Part shown: positions 36,010 through 44,971 of the stretch, piece after piece
Position numbering within the stretch: the stretch's first letter is position 1
Layout: each line of letters opens with the position of its first letter
Origin: Bdellovibrio sp. GT3
GTDB lineage: Bacteria > Bdellovibrionota > Bdellovibrionia > Bdellovibrionales > Bdellovibrionaceae
Direction: 5' to 3'
DNA length: 64,000 nt
Assembly: GCF_037996765.1 (NCBI RefSeq)
Contig: NZ_JBBNAD010000005.1
Coordinates: forward strand, 156,001-220,000
Position numbers and translations under genes: made by a program
Notes under the pieces: model-generated
The model's database searches: none
What the model saw: the letters and a program-made list of their open reading frames with translations, nothing else
Told to the model about the DNA's origin: nothing

Positions 36010-37071
36010 TTAAGCGGCTTCTCTTAAATCCAGCTGTTTTAGGAGGTCTCCGGCGATGCGATCCAAGGCTAAAACCTTGTCAGCTGCGCCTAAAGCCACA
36101 GCCGCGGCTGGCATTCCGTAAACCACGCAAGTTTCTTCGTTCTGAGCGACGGTATAAGCCCCGGCATTCTTCATTTCCAAAAGCCCCTCTGCACCGTCTT
36201 TACCCATACCCGTTAAAACCACCCCAAGGGCGTTCTTCCCGGCGTACTTAGCTACTGATTTCATTAGATAATCAGCCGCTGGGCGCACGCTGTGCATGGG
36301 CGGATTTTGATGAAGTTTAACGTAGTAGAAGGCACCGCTGCGGGTGATTTCCATATGGAAGTTTCCTGGAGCAATCAAAACCCGGCCAGGGACCACTTGG
36401 TCACCTTCCTGGGCTTCTTTCACCTCAAATGGGAACATGGCATTTAAATTATCCGCAAAGGACTTGGTAAAGCCCGGTGGCATATGCTGAACCACCACTG
36501 TTCCTGGAATATTTGCCGGCATCCCCGAAAGGAAAACCTTCAATGCCTCTGTACCCCCTGTACTGGAAGCCACTGCGATCATCTGATGCGTGGTACGAGC
36601 CAGGGATGTACGGTCCACTTTTTTAACCTGTGCCGTCGGAGTTGGAATTTTGGTTTTTGCCTGTATACGCGAGCGTGCCACCATACGAACTCTTTCAACG
36701 ATCTCTCGACCCAAAACTTCCAATGACTGGGAAACGTCAATGGAAGGCTTTTCCATAATTTCAATCGCACCAGCCTCCAGCGCACGCAGATAGGTCTCCG
36801 AACCGGTCTTTGCCAAGCTCGAAAAAATAATCGTGCGAGTGGGAAAGTGTTGCATCACTTTCTCCAGAAAACTGATGCCGTCCATGCGAGGCATCTCCAC
36901 GTCCAATGTCATCACATCCGGTTTCAATGCCACCAGTTTATCACGGGCAATGTACGGATCAGCCGCCGTGCCCACCACCTCAATATCTGCTACCGAGGAG
37001 AATATTTTTTCCAACAGTTTACGAATTACTGCGGAGTCATCAACTATGAGTACTTTAATTTTTTGGCTCAT
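36010..37071 (-). CDS. cheB: Chemotaxis protein-glutamate methylesterase
   Basis: Demethylates and deamidates chemoreceptors when phosphorylated by CheA. The 353-residue protein has a receiver (Asp11/Asp12 pocket, phospho-Asp57 in VMTLDVEMPRMDG), a linker, and a methylesterase domain with AVASSTGGTEALKVFL (Ser), VVQHMPPGFT (His) and TGMGKDGAEGL (Asp). It is the last gene of cheA-cheR-cheB, seven bases beyond the cheR stop. Confidence 0.96.
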   Translation of the reverse strand: MSQKIKVLIVDDSAVIRKLLEKIFSSVADIEVVGTAADPYIARDKLVALKPDVMTLDVEMPRMDGISFLEKVMQHFPTRTIIFSSLAKTGSETYLRALEAGAIEIMEKPSIDVSQSLEVLGREIVERVRMVARSRIQAKTKIPTPTAQVKKVDRTSLARTTHQMIAVASSTGGTEALKVFLSGMPANIPGTVVVQHMPPGFTKSFADNLNAMFPFEVKEAQEGDQVVPGRVLIAPGNFHMEITRSGAFYYVKLHQNPPMHSVRPAADYLMKSVAKYAGKNALGVVLTGMGKDGAEGLLEMKNAGAYTVAQNEETCVVYGMPAAAVALGAADKVLALDRIAGDLLKQLDLREAA

Positions 37072-37078
37072 GATTCCT

Positions 37079-37948
37079 CTACAGCTTTTGATAAACTGCG
37101 CGTGAAAGCGGTTTTAATTGTGTGTGTTTAATATTGCCGGACTCAGAGTGCCCCAACACCAGATAACCACCCGGCGCCAGACATGAAGTCAGACTGTCGA
37201 CGACCTTTTTAGTCGTCTCCTCATCAAAGTAAATCAGAACGTTACGACAGAAAATCACATGAAATTTGTTTTGAAATTCGTACTTGGGACTCATCAAATT
37301 GAATGGCGCAAATCGAATCATGTCATGGATAGAGTCTTTGGCTCTCCAGTATTCGACTTCGTTCTTCTTCATTTTTTCAAAGTACTTCATACGAGTTGCC
37401 GGTGGCAGTCCCTGCATTTCACGCTCTTCGTAGACTCCGCTGGTTGCTTTTTTCAGCACCTGCAAATCAATGTCTGTCGCCAGCAATCGCGCTTTCATTC
37501 CAGTCACCTGTTGCATCGCTTCGTGAGCAGTGATTGCGATCGTATAGGGTTCCTGCCCCGTACTGGCTGCCGCACACCACATACGAATATCCGTCCCGAA
37601 TTTCTTATAAAGATCCGGCAACTGCTGCGCCAGGAATTCGAAATGATTTGATTCGCGATAAAACGACGTCATGTTCGTCGTCAGAGCGGAAATAAATTCT
37701 GACGTTACTTCTTTGTTGCCGTGTTCGACCATGTCCCAATACTGCTCGTAGGATTTAAGACCGTGACGACGCAATAGTTTGACGATTCTGTTTCTGATCA
37801 ATGCATGATTTTTAGGGGAAAATGGCAGATCCACGCCCGCAAGCTCATACATATGCTTGGCAAACTTGGTGAACATCTTCTCCGTGAGCTGAATGTCTTC
37901 AAACTCATACAGTGCACTGGTTGGATCCACTTTCTTTAAAGCACTCAT
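37079..37948 (-). CDS. cheR: Chemotaxis protein methyltransferase
   Basis: Methylates receptor glutamates using S-adenosylmethionine. The 289-residue protein has the CheR N-terminal helical domain, then TTNMTSFYRESNHF, the SAM loop MWCAAASTGQEPYTIAI, TDID (LLATDIDLQVL), and NVLIYFDEETTKKV. All are family hallmarks. It overlaps cheA by four bases and lies between cheA and cheB. Confidence 0.96.
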   Translation of the reverse strand: MSALKKVDPTSALYEFEDIQLTEKMFTKFAKHMYELAGVDLPFSPKNHALIRNRIVKLLRRHGLKSYEQYWDMVEHGNKEVTSEFISALTTNMTSFYRESNHFEFLAQQLPDLYKKFGTDIRMWCAAASTGQEPYTIAITAHEAMQQVTGMKARLLATDIDLQVLKKATSGVYEEREMQGLPPATRMKYFEKMKKNEVEYWRAKDSIHDMIRFAPFNLMSPKYEFQNKFHVIFCRNVLIYFDEETTKKVVDSLTSCLAPGGYLVLGHSESGNIKHTQLKPLSRAVYQKL

Positions 37949-40080
37949 GCTGCCGCCATTTCTGATGATTTAGAAACGGACTGAAGCAAAGCTCCTGGTT
38001 CAAGAATAAGTACAGTACGACCGTCACCCAGAATTGCCGCGCCGGCGATTTCCGGAATATCAAATCCAGTTACAATCGGTTTCACAACAACCTGCGCCTG
38101 CCCCAGGACATCGTCCACCGGGAATGCCATCTGGCCTGTCACCGATTCAATCACCACCAGCATCGTCTCTTCGCGACGGGAACTTAACGTGTCTTTTTTA
38201 ACAACATCGCCTGTCAGCGTCTGATTCAATGTGCCCAGCGTGCGGGAAACATCGATAACCGGCAACAGCAAGCCACGAATGTTTGCGACTTTTCCAGCGT
38301 TGGAAATATTCGTGTAGTCCTTCGGAAGAACACGCACGATTTCGCGGATGGAGTGAATTGGCAGAATATAACGGGAACCATCCAAAGATACGATAATGCC
38401 GTCAGTGATTGCCGTGCTTAGTGGAATTGTCAGACGGAACGTCGTCCCCTGACCGGCTTTGGACATAATGTTGATCTTACCGTTGATTTTATCAAGGTTC
38501 GATTTAACGACATCCAAGCCCACGCCACGACCGGAAAGATCGGAAATCTTGTCCGCTGTGGAGAAACCAGGATAGAAAATATATTGGAATACGGATTCAT
38601 CCGGAATTGTGGAAGGATCCACACCTTTTGGCACGAAGCCTTTTTCAATCGCTTTGCTCAAAACTTTTTCACGGTTGATACCGCCACCATCATCGATGAT
38701 TTCGATGATAACGTTACCGCCATTTTGTTTTGCAGAGACTGTCACTTTCGCCACCGCGGGTTTACCGCGCTCCTGACGAACTTCCTTTTTCTCCACACCG
38801 TGATCCATGGAGTTGCGAACCAAGTGAACCAAAGGGTCGCCCAACAGCTCGAACACGGTTCTTTCAACTTCAGTTTCTTCACCGATCAGTTGTAAATCAA
38901 CCGGTTTATCCAAAGTCAAAGACACGTCACGAACGATACGTTGAATTTTAATGAACATGGATTTTAGCGGCGTCATGCGGATGCTCAATGTTTTCTCATA
39001 AAGCTCACGCACCGCTTTGTCCAACTGATCCACGATCGCTTCCAAACGCAGGTTTTCACCACTGCGAACAGTTTCGTCGTGTACCAACTGATTTTTCAAT
39101 ACAACCAGCTCACCCACTGCATCCAATACTGAATCCACACGACCCGTGTCGACTTTGATGGTGCTGTTTTGATTTTTTGCCGGAGCTTTTGCACTGCCAC
39201 CACCGTTATCAGAAGAAGACGGAGTTTTGGCTTGGGCAACGACTTTCAATTTTGGCTCTTCAGCGACCGGCTCTGGGGAAGCCGTGGCTGCAGGCGACAC
39301 TGTCGGACCCGCAACTGGCGCGGCCATGGGTGCTTCTGCGACTACGGCAGGAGCCACTTCTTCCTGTGGAATTTCAATGGACGCTTGTTCAAGTTCCCGG
39401 ATTAATTCCTGCTCGGCTTTTTCAGCAGCTTCTTTGGCTTCAAATTCAGCGCGATCTTCAGGAGAAAGCTGCGATAACAGTTCCGCCAATAGATCGTGAT
39501 TCACAACGTCGTCCGCTGGCTCAGGAATGACCATCTCAGGCTCTCTTGGAGCTGCTGCTGCCGCATCCACGTGCTCGAAGAAATCATCAGGCACTGCCAC
39601 TTTGACTTCTTCAACTGGCGCTGCTGCTGCTGCTGTCTTGGCTGCCGCTTCTGCTGCCTTTGTGTGAGAGGATTTTTTACCTGACAGTCCTTCTGTCACT
39701 TCCACAAGTTGCTTTACCAGGGCCGCTGGATCCCATGGACCACCCTGACCCTGCTGCAAAGAAGCGATACGGTTTTTAAGTTCGTCACCCGCTTGCAACA
39801 GCAACGAGATGACATTCGAATTTACCAGTTCCGGCTTGGAGCGAAGCAGATCCAAAAGATCCTCTGCAACATGGGCGAATTTGGAGAGATCAGTAAGCCC
39901 TACTGCTGCAGCACCACCTTTTACCGAGTGGGCAACACGAAAAATATCTGTCAGATCCTTAGCCGGATCGTCGCTGTTTTCCAACTTCATCATGGATTCT
40001 TCGTACTGTTCAAACATGAACAGGGACTCGTTAAGAAAATCCATCTGCAGTTCTTCAAAGAATGCATTATCATCGCTCAT
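37945..40080 (-). CDS. cheA: Chemotaxis sensor kinase
   Basis: Autophosphorylates in response to chemoreceptors and passes phosphate to CheY/CheB. The 711-residue protein has a phosphotransfer domain with His51 in RVAHSVKGGAAAVGL, a long linker rich in Ala, Glu and Pro (about 135-310), a dimerisation domain, an ATPase domain (VHLVRNSMDHGVE, IDDGGGI, GRGVGLDVVKS), and a CheW-like C-terminal domain. A typical CheY-binding P2 domain is not obvious inside the linker. GGAGAG precedes the ATG. No cheY or chemoreceptor gene lies in the window. Confidence 0.95.
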   Translation of the reverse strand: MSDDNAFFEELQMDFLNESLFMFEQYEESMMKLENSDDPAKDLTDIFRVAHSVKGGAAAVGLTDLSKFAHVAEDLLDLLRSKPELVNSNVISLLLQAGDELKNRIASLQQGQGGPWDPAALVKQLVEVTEGLSGKKSSHTKAAEAAAKTAAAAAPVEEVKVAVPDDFFEHVDAAAAAPREPEMVIPEPADDVVNHDLLAELLSQLSPEDRAEFEAKEAAEKAEQELIRELEQASIEIPQEEVAPAVVAEAPMAAPVAGPTVSPAATASPEPVAEEPKLKVVAQAKTPSSSDNGGGSAKAPAKNQNSTIKVDTGRVDSVLDAVGELVVLKNQLVHDETVRSGENLRLEAIVDQLDKAVRELYEKTLSIRMTPLKSMFIKIQRIVRDVSLTLDKPVDLQLIGEETEVERTVFELLGDPLVHLVRNSMDHGVEKKEVRQERGKPAVAKVTVSAKQNGGNVIIEIIDDGGGINREKVLSKAIEKGFVPKGVDPSTIPDESVFQYIFYPGFSTADKISDLSGRGVGLDVVKSNLDKINGKINIMSKAGQGTTFRLTIPLSTAITDGIIVSLDGSRYILPIHSIREIVRVLPKDYTNISNAGKVANIRGLLLPVIDVSRTLGTLNQTLTGDVVKKDTLSSRREETMLVVIESVTGQMAFPVDDVLGQAQVVVKPIVTGFDIPEIAGAAILGDGRTVLILEPGALLQSVSKSSEMAAA

Positions 40081-40216
40081 TTGTTCTCTCCAATGGAAAC
40101 ATGGTAAATCTATTCGCTTGGATTATCGGCAACTTAGCACTTTTGCTATTCCGGCAAAGGTCCAGAGAAAACGCCAACTTACGGGTTTTAGCCATAGGGC
40201 CAGAGGCCGTACCGCT

Positions 40217-40245
40217 TTGAAACGAAAATGCGAATTAACAATAAT
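40217..40245 (+). promoter_or_regulatory. Candidate cheW promoter
   Basis: TTGAAA (40217-40222) and AATAAT (40240-40245) are separated by the optimal 17 bases. They lie 74 bases upstream of cheW in the 239-base divergent gap from cheA. The remainder of the gap is GC-mixed with short inverted repeats (GGCC-AGA-GGCC near 40200) but no riboswitch I can identify. Confidence 0.5.
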
Positions 40246-40319
40246 TCTTAACAGGACCTCAAGTAGTTATCTGTTTTAGGCGAATAGTAGGGAGCTACTA
40301 AATTTGAAAGGCCATAACT

Positions 40320-40802
40320 ATGAGTGAAATGTCTACGAAAGCAAAAGCTGGTCAATACCTGACGTTCCAGTTGATGTCAGAGCAATATGGTGTTGCGATC
40401 GAAACCGTTCGCGAGATCAACCAGTTTGGTGAAATCACTCCGGTTCCACGCACCCCTGAATACGTTAAGGGTGTCATGAATTTGCGTGGAAAAATCATTC
40501 CAGTTGTTAACTTGCGTGTGAAATTTGGAATGGATGCACAAGATAAAACTCGCGACACTTGCATCATCGTGATCGACACTGAAATCGGTCAAGTGGGCAT
40601 GATCGTGGACTCCGTAAAAGAAGTCGTTGATTTGGAAGATAACCAAATCGAACCGTCTCCGGTTCTGGGCAATCACAGCTCAATGCATTTCGTTCGCGGC
40701 ATGGGTAAAGTCGACAACAGAGTCGTTATCCTGGTCGACATCGTAGCGGCATTCTCTCAGGATCAAATGGGCCAAATGGCTAATTTTGCTGAGGCTGCTT
40801 AA
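40320..40802 (+). CDS. cheW: Chemotaxis coupling protein
   Basis: A 160-residue SH3-like adaptor that links chemoreceptors to CheA. Family blocks are present: QYLTFQLMSEQYGVAIETVREI, PEYVKGVMNLRGKIIPVVNLRVKFG, and the VGMIVDSVKEVVDLEDNQIEPSP segment. It diverges from cheA-cheR-cheB and ends in a good terminator, so it is probably transcribed alone. Confidence 0.95.
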   Translation: MSEMSTKAKAGQYLTFQLMSEQYGVAIETVREINQFGEITPVPRTPEYVKGVMNLRGKIIPVVNLRVKFGMDAQDKTRDTCIIVIDTEIGQVGMIVDSVKEVVDLEDNQIEPSPVLGNHSSMHFVRGMGKVDNRVVILVDIVAAFSQDQMGQMANFAEAA

Positions 40803-40828
40803 TAGCTGTCCTGCTGTTTTAAAAATAA

Positions 40829-40858
40829 AAAAGGCACTGAGAACATCAGTGCCTTTTT
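40829..40858. terminator. Bidirectional rho-independent terminator
   Basis: AAAAGGCACTGA (40829-40840) pairs with TCAGTGCCTTTT (40846-40857) around GAACA, flanked by A and T runs. It serves cheW on the plus strand and the small secreted-protein gene (stop at 40887) on the minus strand. Confidence 0.92.
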
Positions 40859-40886
40859 CTTTTTGTCGCATCGACAAATTCAACAA

Positions 40887-41153
40887 CTAGTCGTTGTAGT
40901 CGTCACCCATGCAACGGTCTTTGATTTCAGAATCAAGACGAACCAACGCGTTTACAAGTTGAGTTCTTTCGCTTTTCAAGAAAGCAACAGTGTCGCCGTT
41001 ACGCGCATCTTTGATCTTAACATTGATATCAGCGATACCTTCGCGAACGCTTGCTTTAGCGTCTGCCAATTGGCCGCAAGACAAGTTGTAGATATCAGCG
41101 TGAGCTTGAGATGTAAGACCCACCAAAGCCAAAGCAAAAATAGCTGCTTTCAT
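40887..41153 (-). CDS. Small secreted protein of unknown function
   Basis: An 88-residue protein with a clear signal peptide, MKAAIFALALVGLTSQAHA, cleaved before DIYN. The mature 69 residues are helical and charged and contain two cysteines (in NLSCGQL and KDRCMGDD) that could form a disulfide. AGGAGT precedes the ATG and a strong terminator follows. No family recognised. The good ribosome site, codon use and terminator make it a real gene. Confidence 0.75.
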   Translation of the reverse strand: MKAAIFALALVGLTSQAHADIYNLSCGQLADAKASVREGIADINVKIKDARNGDTVAFLKSERTQLVNALVRLDSEIKDRCMGDDYND

Positions 41154-41295
41154 TTAGACTCCTAATCAGTTGGTTAAATTCAGAATTAGGAATATAGATC
41201 TTTGGTGGAATTCTCCATCGAATTGTCCCCACAGGGACTGATTTTAGAATTTTTTCACAGCGTGACCACTTAAAATAGCTCCGTTGCGGGTACTT

Positions 41296-41808
41296 TTACA
41301 GTAACCCGGCCTGTATGATTTCGATCCAATAGTTATCCGGATCTTTGATGAACGCGATATTCTTCATCCCGCCTTCACCCAAGCGCTTTTGGAAATTCAC
41401 ACCCAGCTTTTCGAATCGCTCGCATGCTGCTTTGATATCCGGGACTGTTACGCAAATATGACCGAAGCCACGGGGTTCGGTGTTGCCATTATGATAAGGC
41501 ATGGCTTCTTGAGTTTCCGTACCCCAGTTATGAGTCAGCTCCAAAACCGCTTCACGACCAAATACGTAATTTGCATTGGCTTCGTTGTCGGTTGGCACCT
41601 GCGTGCCTTCTGGAACGTAAGCCAAGAAAAACAAAGAAAACTTCCACTCTGCGAAATCCAGTTTACGCGCCAATTTCATTCCCAACACGCGAGTATAAAA
41701 ATCCAAAGAAGCCTTTGGGTCCTTCACTCTTAGCATCGTGTGGTTGAATACGTACTTTCCGGTTTCAGCGTCCGGATTTGTGCACAATCCAGGAATATTG
41801 TCTGCCAT
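41296..41808 (-). CDS. gloA: Lactoylglutathione lyase (glyoxalase I)
   Basis: Isomerises the hemithioacetal of methylglyoxal and glutathione. In the 170-residue protein the four metal ligands are visible in FNHTMLRVKDP (His), LELTHNWGTE (Glu), GFGHICVTVPD (His) and NYWIEIIQ (Glu). The extra segment before LELTHN matches the longer, eukaryotic/Pseudomonas-like zinc form rather than the short E. coli nickel form. It is alone and divergent from a protease gene. Confidence 0.92.
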   Translation of the reverse strand: MADNIPGLCTNPDAETGKYVFNHTMLRVKDPKASLDFYTRVLGMKLARKLDFAEWKFSLFFLAYVPEGTQVPTDNEANANYVFGREAVLELTHNWGTETQEAMPYHNGNTEPRGFGHICVTVPDIKAACERFEKLGVNFQKRLGEGGMKNIAFIKDPDNYWIEIIQAGLL

Positions 41809-41905
41809 GGGGACTCCTTATTGGAAATAGATGTTTTAGCTATAGCACAGTAAAACCCAAGGGTCCCGCTACATTTCCACTTAACTTTTTATGGCAGCTG
41901 TTCAT

Positions 41906-41959
41906 GACTTTGACAGGCAAACTCCCTCTAAAAAGACCCTGCTCGCACCCGTCAAAGTC
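41906..41959. promoter_or_regulatory. Long-spaced inverted repeat between gloA and a protease gene
   Basis: GACTTTGAC (41906-41914) and GTCAAAGTC (41951-41959) are perfect nine-base inverted repeats 36 bases apart, each overlapping a TTGACA/TTGACG -35-like hexamer pointing inward. They share TTTGACAGG and CCCGTCAAA with the palindrome at 4792-4813. They could be divergent promoter boxes or a looped operator; no good -10 hexamer is seen at standard spacing. Confidence 0.35.
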
Positions 41960-41982
41960 CCCTTTTTGCTAGATCCTAAATC

Positions 41983-42894
41983 ATGAGATTCATTCTGTGG
42001 TTCGTGGGTTCCATTTTCATCCTGGCGGCTTGTTCAGAAGCCCCCCAAAGTACTCTCTCCTTGGATAAAAACCAAGGCAACGCCGTCGTTTATGGTGAGG
42101 ACTCCGTAAGCCTTCCCGACGAAACTTCGATTTCTGACTCTGCCGAATTTCAAAACAACGTTCAGGCCAGCGTAGCCATGATGTATCGAAGTGAATTAAC
42201 TGAATCCCCGCAAGGATTTACTCTGCCAAACAAGACAGTTCACGACTCCCATAAAACTTGTTCTAATTTTCAACTGAGTTCGTCGCAAAATCCCGCTCAA
42301 TGCTCTGCTATATTGGTTGCGCCAAATTTGGTTCTCACTGCCGGTCATTGTGTGACTATGAAAAAAGACACCTGTGCCGATGCGGCCTTCGTGGTTGGCT
42401 TTAATCAGGACAACATGATTATTCCAAAAGAACAGATCTACTACTGCAAACAGGTTCGCGTGCTGTCGTTCTTCGAAAAAGGAAACCTTAGTGACTATGC
42501 TCTGATAGAGTTGGATCGCACAGTTCCTGAAGTTCAACCAGCGAGGATCAAAAATTCCCCGATAAATCTAAACGACTCCATCTACACATTAGGATACCCG
42601 CTGGGAACATCAAAAAAGTATGCTGATGGATTTATTCGCAGCTTTGATCGCATCCTGGCGGTCAGCAATCTGGATGTGTACGGTGGGAACTCCGGCGGTC
42701 CTGTCTTTGACAAACAAACTCACGAACTGGTTGGAATAGTTAATTCTGGCGAAACTGATTTGGAAGAAACCGTAGAGGGTTGTCAGATGCCGAAACTATG
42801 CAAAGACAATGAATGCATGGGCGAAAATATTCTGCCCATCACGTTCATCATGCAATCCCTGAAAGAAAAAGGGGAAGCCTTCGCCTCCCCTTAA
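41983..42894 (+). CDS. Trypsin-like serine protease lipoprotein
   Basis: A 303-residue chymotrypsin-fold (S1) protease. MRFILWFVGSIFILAAC has lipobox Cys17, so it is anchored in a membrane facing the periplasm or outside. Triad residues are His122 in LTAGHCV, Asp171 in LSDYALIEL and Ser237 in GGNSGGPVFD. Several cysteines (93, 107, 131, 155 and others) can form disulfides. V8/glutamyl-endopeptidase relatives look similar. Bdellovibrio encodes many such proteases, presumed to digest prey protein; the target here is unknown. Confidence 0.85.
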   Translation: MRFILWFVGSIFILAACSEAPQSTLSLDKNQGNAVVYGEDSVSLPDETSISDSAEFQNNVQASVAMMYRSELTESPQGFTLPNKTVHDSHKTCSNFQLSSSQNPAQCSAILVAPNLVLTAGHCVTMKKDTCADAAFVVGFNQDNMIIPKEQIYYCKQVRVLSFFEKGNLSDYALIELDRTVPEVQPARIKNSPINLNDSIYTLGYPLGTSKKYADGFIRSFDRILAVSNLDVYGGNSGGPVFDKQTHELVGIVNSGETDLEETVEGCQMPKLCKDNECMGENILPITFIMQSLKEKGEAFASP

Positions 42895-42927
42895 CATGCA
42901 TCGTAATAAGAACTAGGACTTGGCACC

Positions 42928-44934
42928 TTATTTGGCGGCAGCCACGATCGCTGAAGCGTCTACTTTGTGTTTTTTGTATAGATCCAACGCTGTGTAAGAG
43001 CTTTGACCGAATTCGCCGTGCACGCCCAAAGACTTCACTTTAAACTCAACACCCGCTTGCAATAGAGCGTGGCAAAGCATTTGGCCGAAACCACCGATCA
43101 TCTGGTGATCTTCAGCAGTAACCATACGGCCACCAGTTTTTGCCAATGCGGCTTTCAAAGTTTCAACATCCACATGATTTACGTTCACGCAGTTCACAAC
43201 TACAGCTCCAACGCCTTGTGCTTCCAAAGTTTTGGCAGCTTCCAAAGCTTGTGGAACCAAAGAGCCCGTCGTTGCAATCGTTACGGATTTAGCTTTTCCA
43301 GCCGTCGTATCCGCAAGCACTTGAGCTTTCTTAAGATCATACTTAGCACCAGCCACGTAGGATTTAGGGAAGTTTTCACGTCCCAAGAAGAACACGGCAC
43401 TGTTTGGAACTTTGCCAGACTTGCGATCTTTGGCGAAGTTTTCAAGAACTGTGAACATCACTTGGTCTGCTTCTTCACTGCAAGACAGTGAGTAAACATC
43501 AACATGCGGGATAGAGGAAACCATCGCCATATAGCTTAGTGCCTGGTGAGAAGCCCCGTCCGCCGCGTCTTGGAAGCCTGTGTGCGAGAATACGCAAACA
43601 ACAGGAGCCTCAGACAATGCACCCATCGTGATTGGCAAAGCACCTTTAGTAACACCAAATTGTGCGAAAGTATCTACAACTGGGATATAGCCCAATTTAG
43701 AAAGACCTGCCGCTGTGGAGATCATATTGGATTCAGCCACGCCCACGTCAAAGGAATCACCTGGGAATTCTTTTCTGAATCCTGCCACACCTGTGGAGCC
43801 CGGAAGATCCGAAGTCACACTCAATACCGGAAGACCTGCTTTGCGAGCACGGATCATTGCCGAAGAAATTCCTGTTTGGATTTTCTCGCCCGTGTCTTTG
43901 ACTGCATTCGCTTTGATTTCAGCTTCCCACTTGTTCAATTCGTCGATCCAAGTGTTGTAAACAGCTGGCAAAGCCTCGCCGTTGTAAATTTCTGACAAGA
44001 ATGCCGGAAGTTCAGTTGGAGATTTCAAAGGGAAGCCGTGACCACCACTTGCAGATTCTGCAGTTTTCTTGGTTCCGATACCTTTGATAGTTTTAGCGTG
44101 AATCGCCACTGGAACTTTTGGATTGGCTTTCGCTTTTTCCACTGCAGTCACGATAGCGTCGTAGCATTTTTGCAAGTCATTGCCTTCAGGCAAGGAGATC
44201 ACATCCCAACCCATCGTTTTCAAAGACGCGAAAGTGTGCGCCATAGAGAAAGACTCATTGTCGATACGGCCAGAAAGCTTCGTGTTGTTATCAGAGATAA
44301 CCAAAACGTAAGGACCCATTTTCCCCGTCGCTGCCAAACCTGGAATAGCCGCGAAAGATTCACGAGCTTCACCTTCCATGCTGGCGCCGTCAGAGATCGC
44401 TGTGATAGTCACACGGTTTTTACCAGAGATCGCCTCGCCCATCGCCAAACCTTGAGTTTGCGGAAATGCGGAACCCAAGGGACCGTTGGAAACGAAGACA
44501 CCTTCTGGGAAGCAGTGAACTTCACCGTGACCGGTCAGACCGCTTTCGATCGAACGGAATTTTTTAAGGCTGTTCAAATTCAAACCAGCCATTTGGTAGT
44601 TCGCTTTCAACGCGTACAAACCGTTTTCGCAGTGACCAGCATCATTAACCAAATGAAACAATTCATACCAAGGTTTGTTATCACGTTGAGCGACATCGAA
44701 AACGTGACCATGCATTGCTGACATCAGCTCTGCAAAAGCGGCAGGACCGCCGTAGTGAGATGCTGCGCCACCCAGCACCGCATTCATGTCCATCAAGGAC
44801 ACAAGCGCGCGCGTCGAGCGAGGATCCGCGACAGGAATAGATCTGCCGTCCTTGCTTTTAACGAAGCTTTTGAATTGAGGTTCTTGAGTCGGGTTGCCAG
44901 CCAATTTTGATTTGATTTGAATAGGTTCAGTCAT
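42928..44934 (-). CDS. tkt: Transketolase
   Basis: A 668-residue thiamine-diphosphate enzyme of the pentose phosphate pathway that supplies erythrose-4-phosphate and pentoses. Features are the HxxGH-like SAMHGHVFD and LTGHGEVHCFPEG segments, the ThDP/Mg motif ISDGASMEGEARESF...SDNNTK, a central pyrimidine domain with VGVAESNM, and a C-terminal domain with TGSLVPQALEAAKTL. The N-terminal sequence differs from E. coli TktA, and the pattern is closer to the transketolase/DXS-like subgroup, but length and order fit transketolase. It diverges from the adenosine deaminase gene across 37 bases. Confidence 0.85.
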   Translation of the reverse strand: MTEPIQIKSKLAGNPTQEPQFKSFVKSKDGRSIPVADPRSTRALVSLMDMNAVLGGAASHYGGPAAFAELMSAMHGHVFDVAQRDNKPWYELFHLVNDAGHCENGLYALKANYQMAGLNLNSLKKFRSIESGLTGHGEVHCFPEGVFVSNGPLGSAFPQTQGLAMGEAISGKNRVTITAISDGASMEGEARESFAAIPGLAATGKMGPYVLVISDNNTKLSGRIDNESFSMAHTFASLKTMGWDVISLPEGNDLQKCYDAIVTAVEKAKANPKVPVAIHAKTIKGIGTKKTAESASGGHGFPLKSPTELPAFLSEIYNGEALPAVYNTWIDELNKWEAEIKANAVKDTGEKIQTGISSAMIRARKAGLPVLSVTSDLPGSTGVAGFRKEFPGDSFDVGVAESNMISTAAGLSKLGYIPVVDTFAQFGVTKGALPITMGALSEAPVVCVFSHTGFQDAADGASHQALSYMAMVSSIPHVDVYSLSCSEEADQVMFTVLENFAKDRKSGKVPNSAVFFLGRENFPKSYVAGAKYDLKKAQVLADTTAGKAKSVTIATTGSLVPQALEAAKTLEAQGVGAVVVNCVNVNHVDVETLKAALAKTGGRMVTAEDHQMIGGFGQMLCHALLQAGVEFKVKSLGVHGEFGQSSYTALDLYKKHKVDASAIVAAAK

Positions 44935-44971
44935 AGAATAATGTTCTACTTCCCTAGTTAAGGAACTTCAA

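Noticed and set aside
40081-40319. Possible cyclic-di-GMP riboswitch in the cheA-cheW gap (GGCAAAG and ACGC elements)
   Set aside because: The conserved core order and the receptor motifs of GEMM riboswitches are not met; only scattered short matches.
44038-44721. 227-codon open frame opposite transketolase
   Set aside because: Antisense to conserved tkt motifs; no start signal and biased residues.
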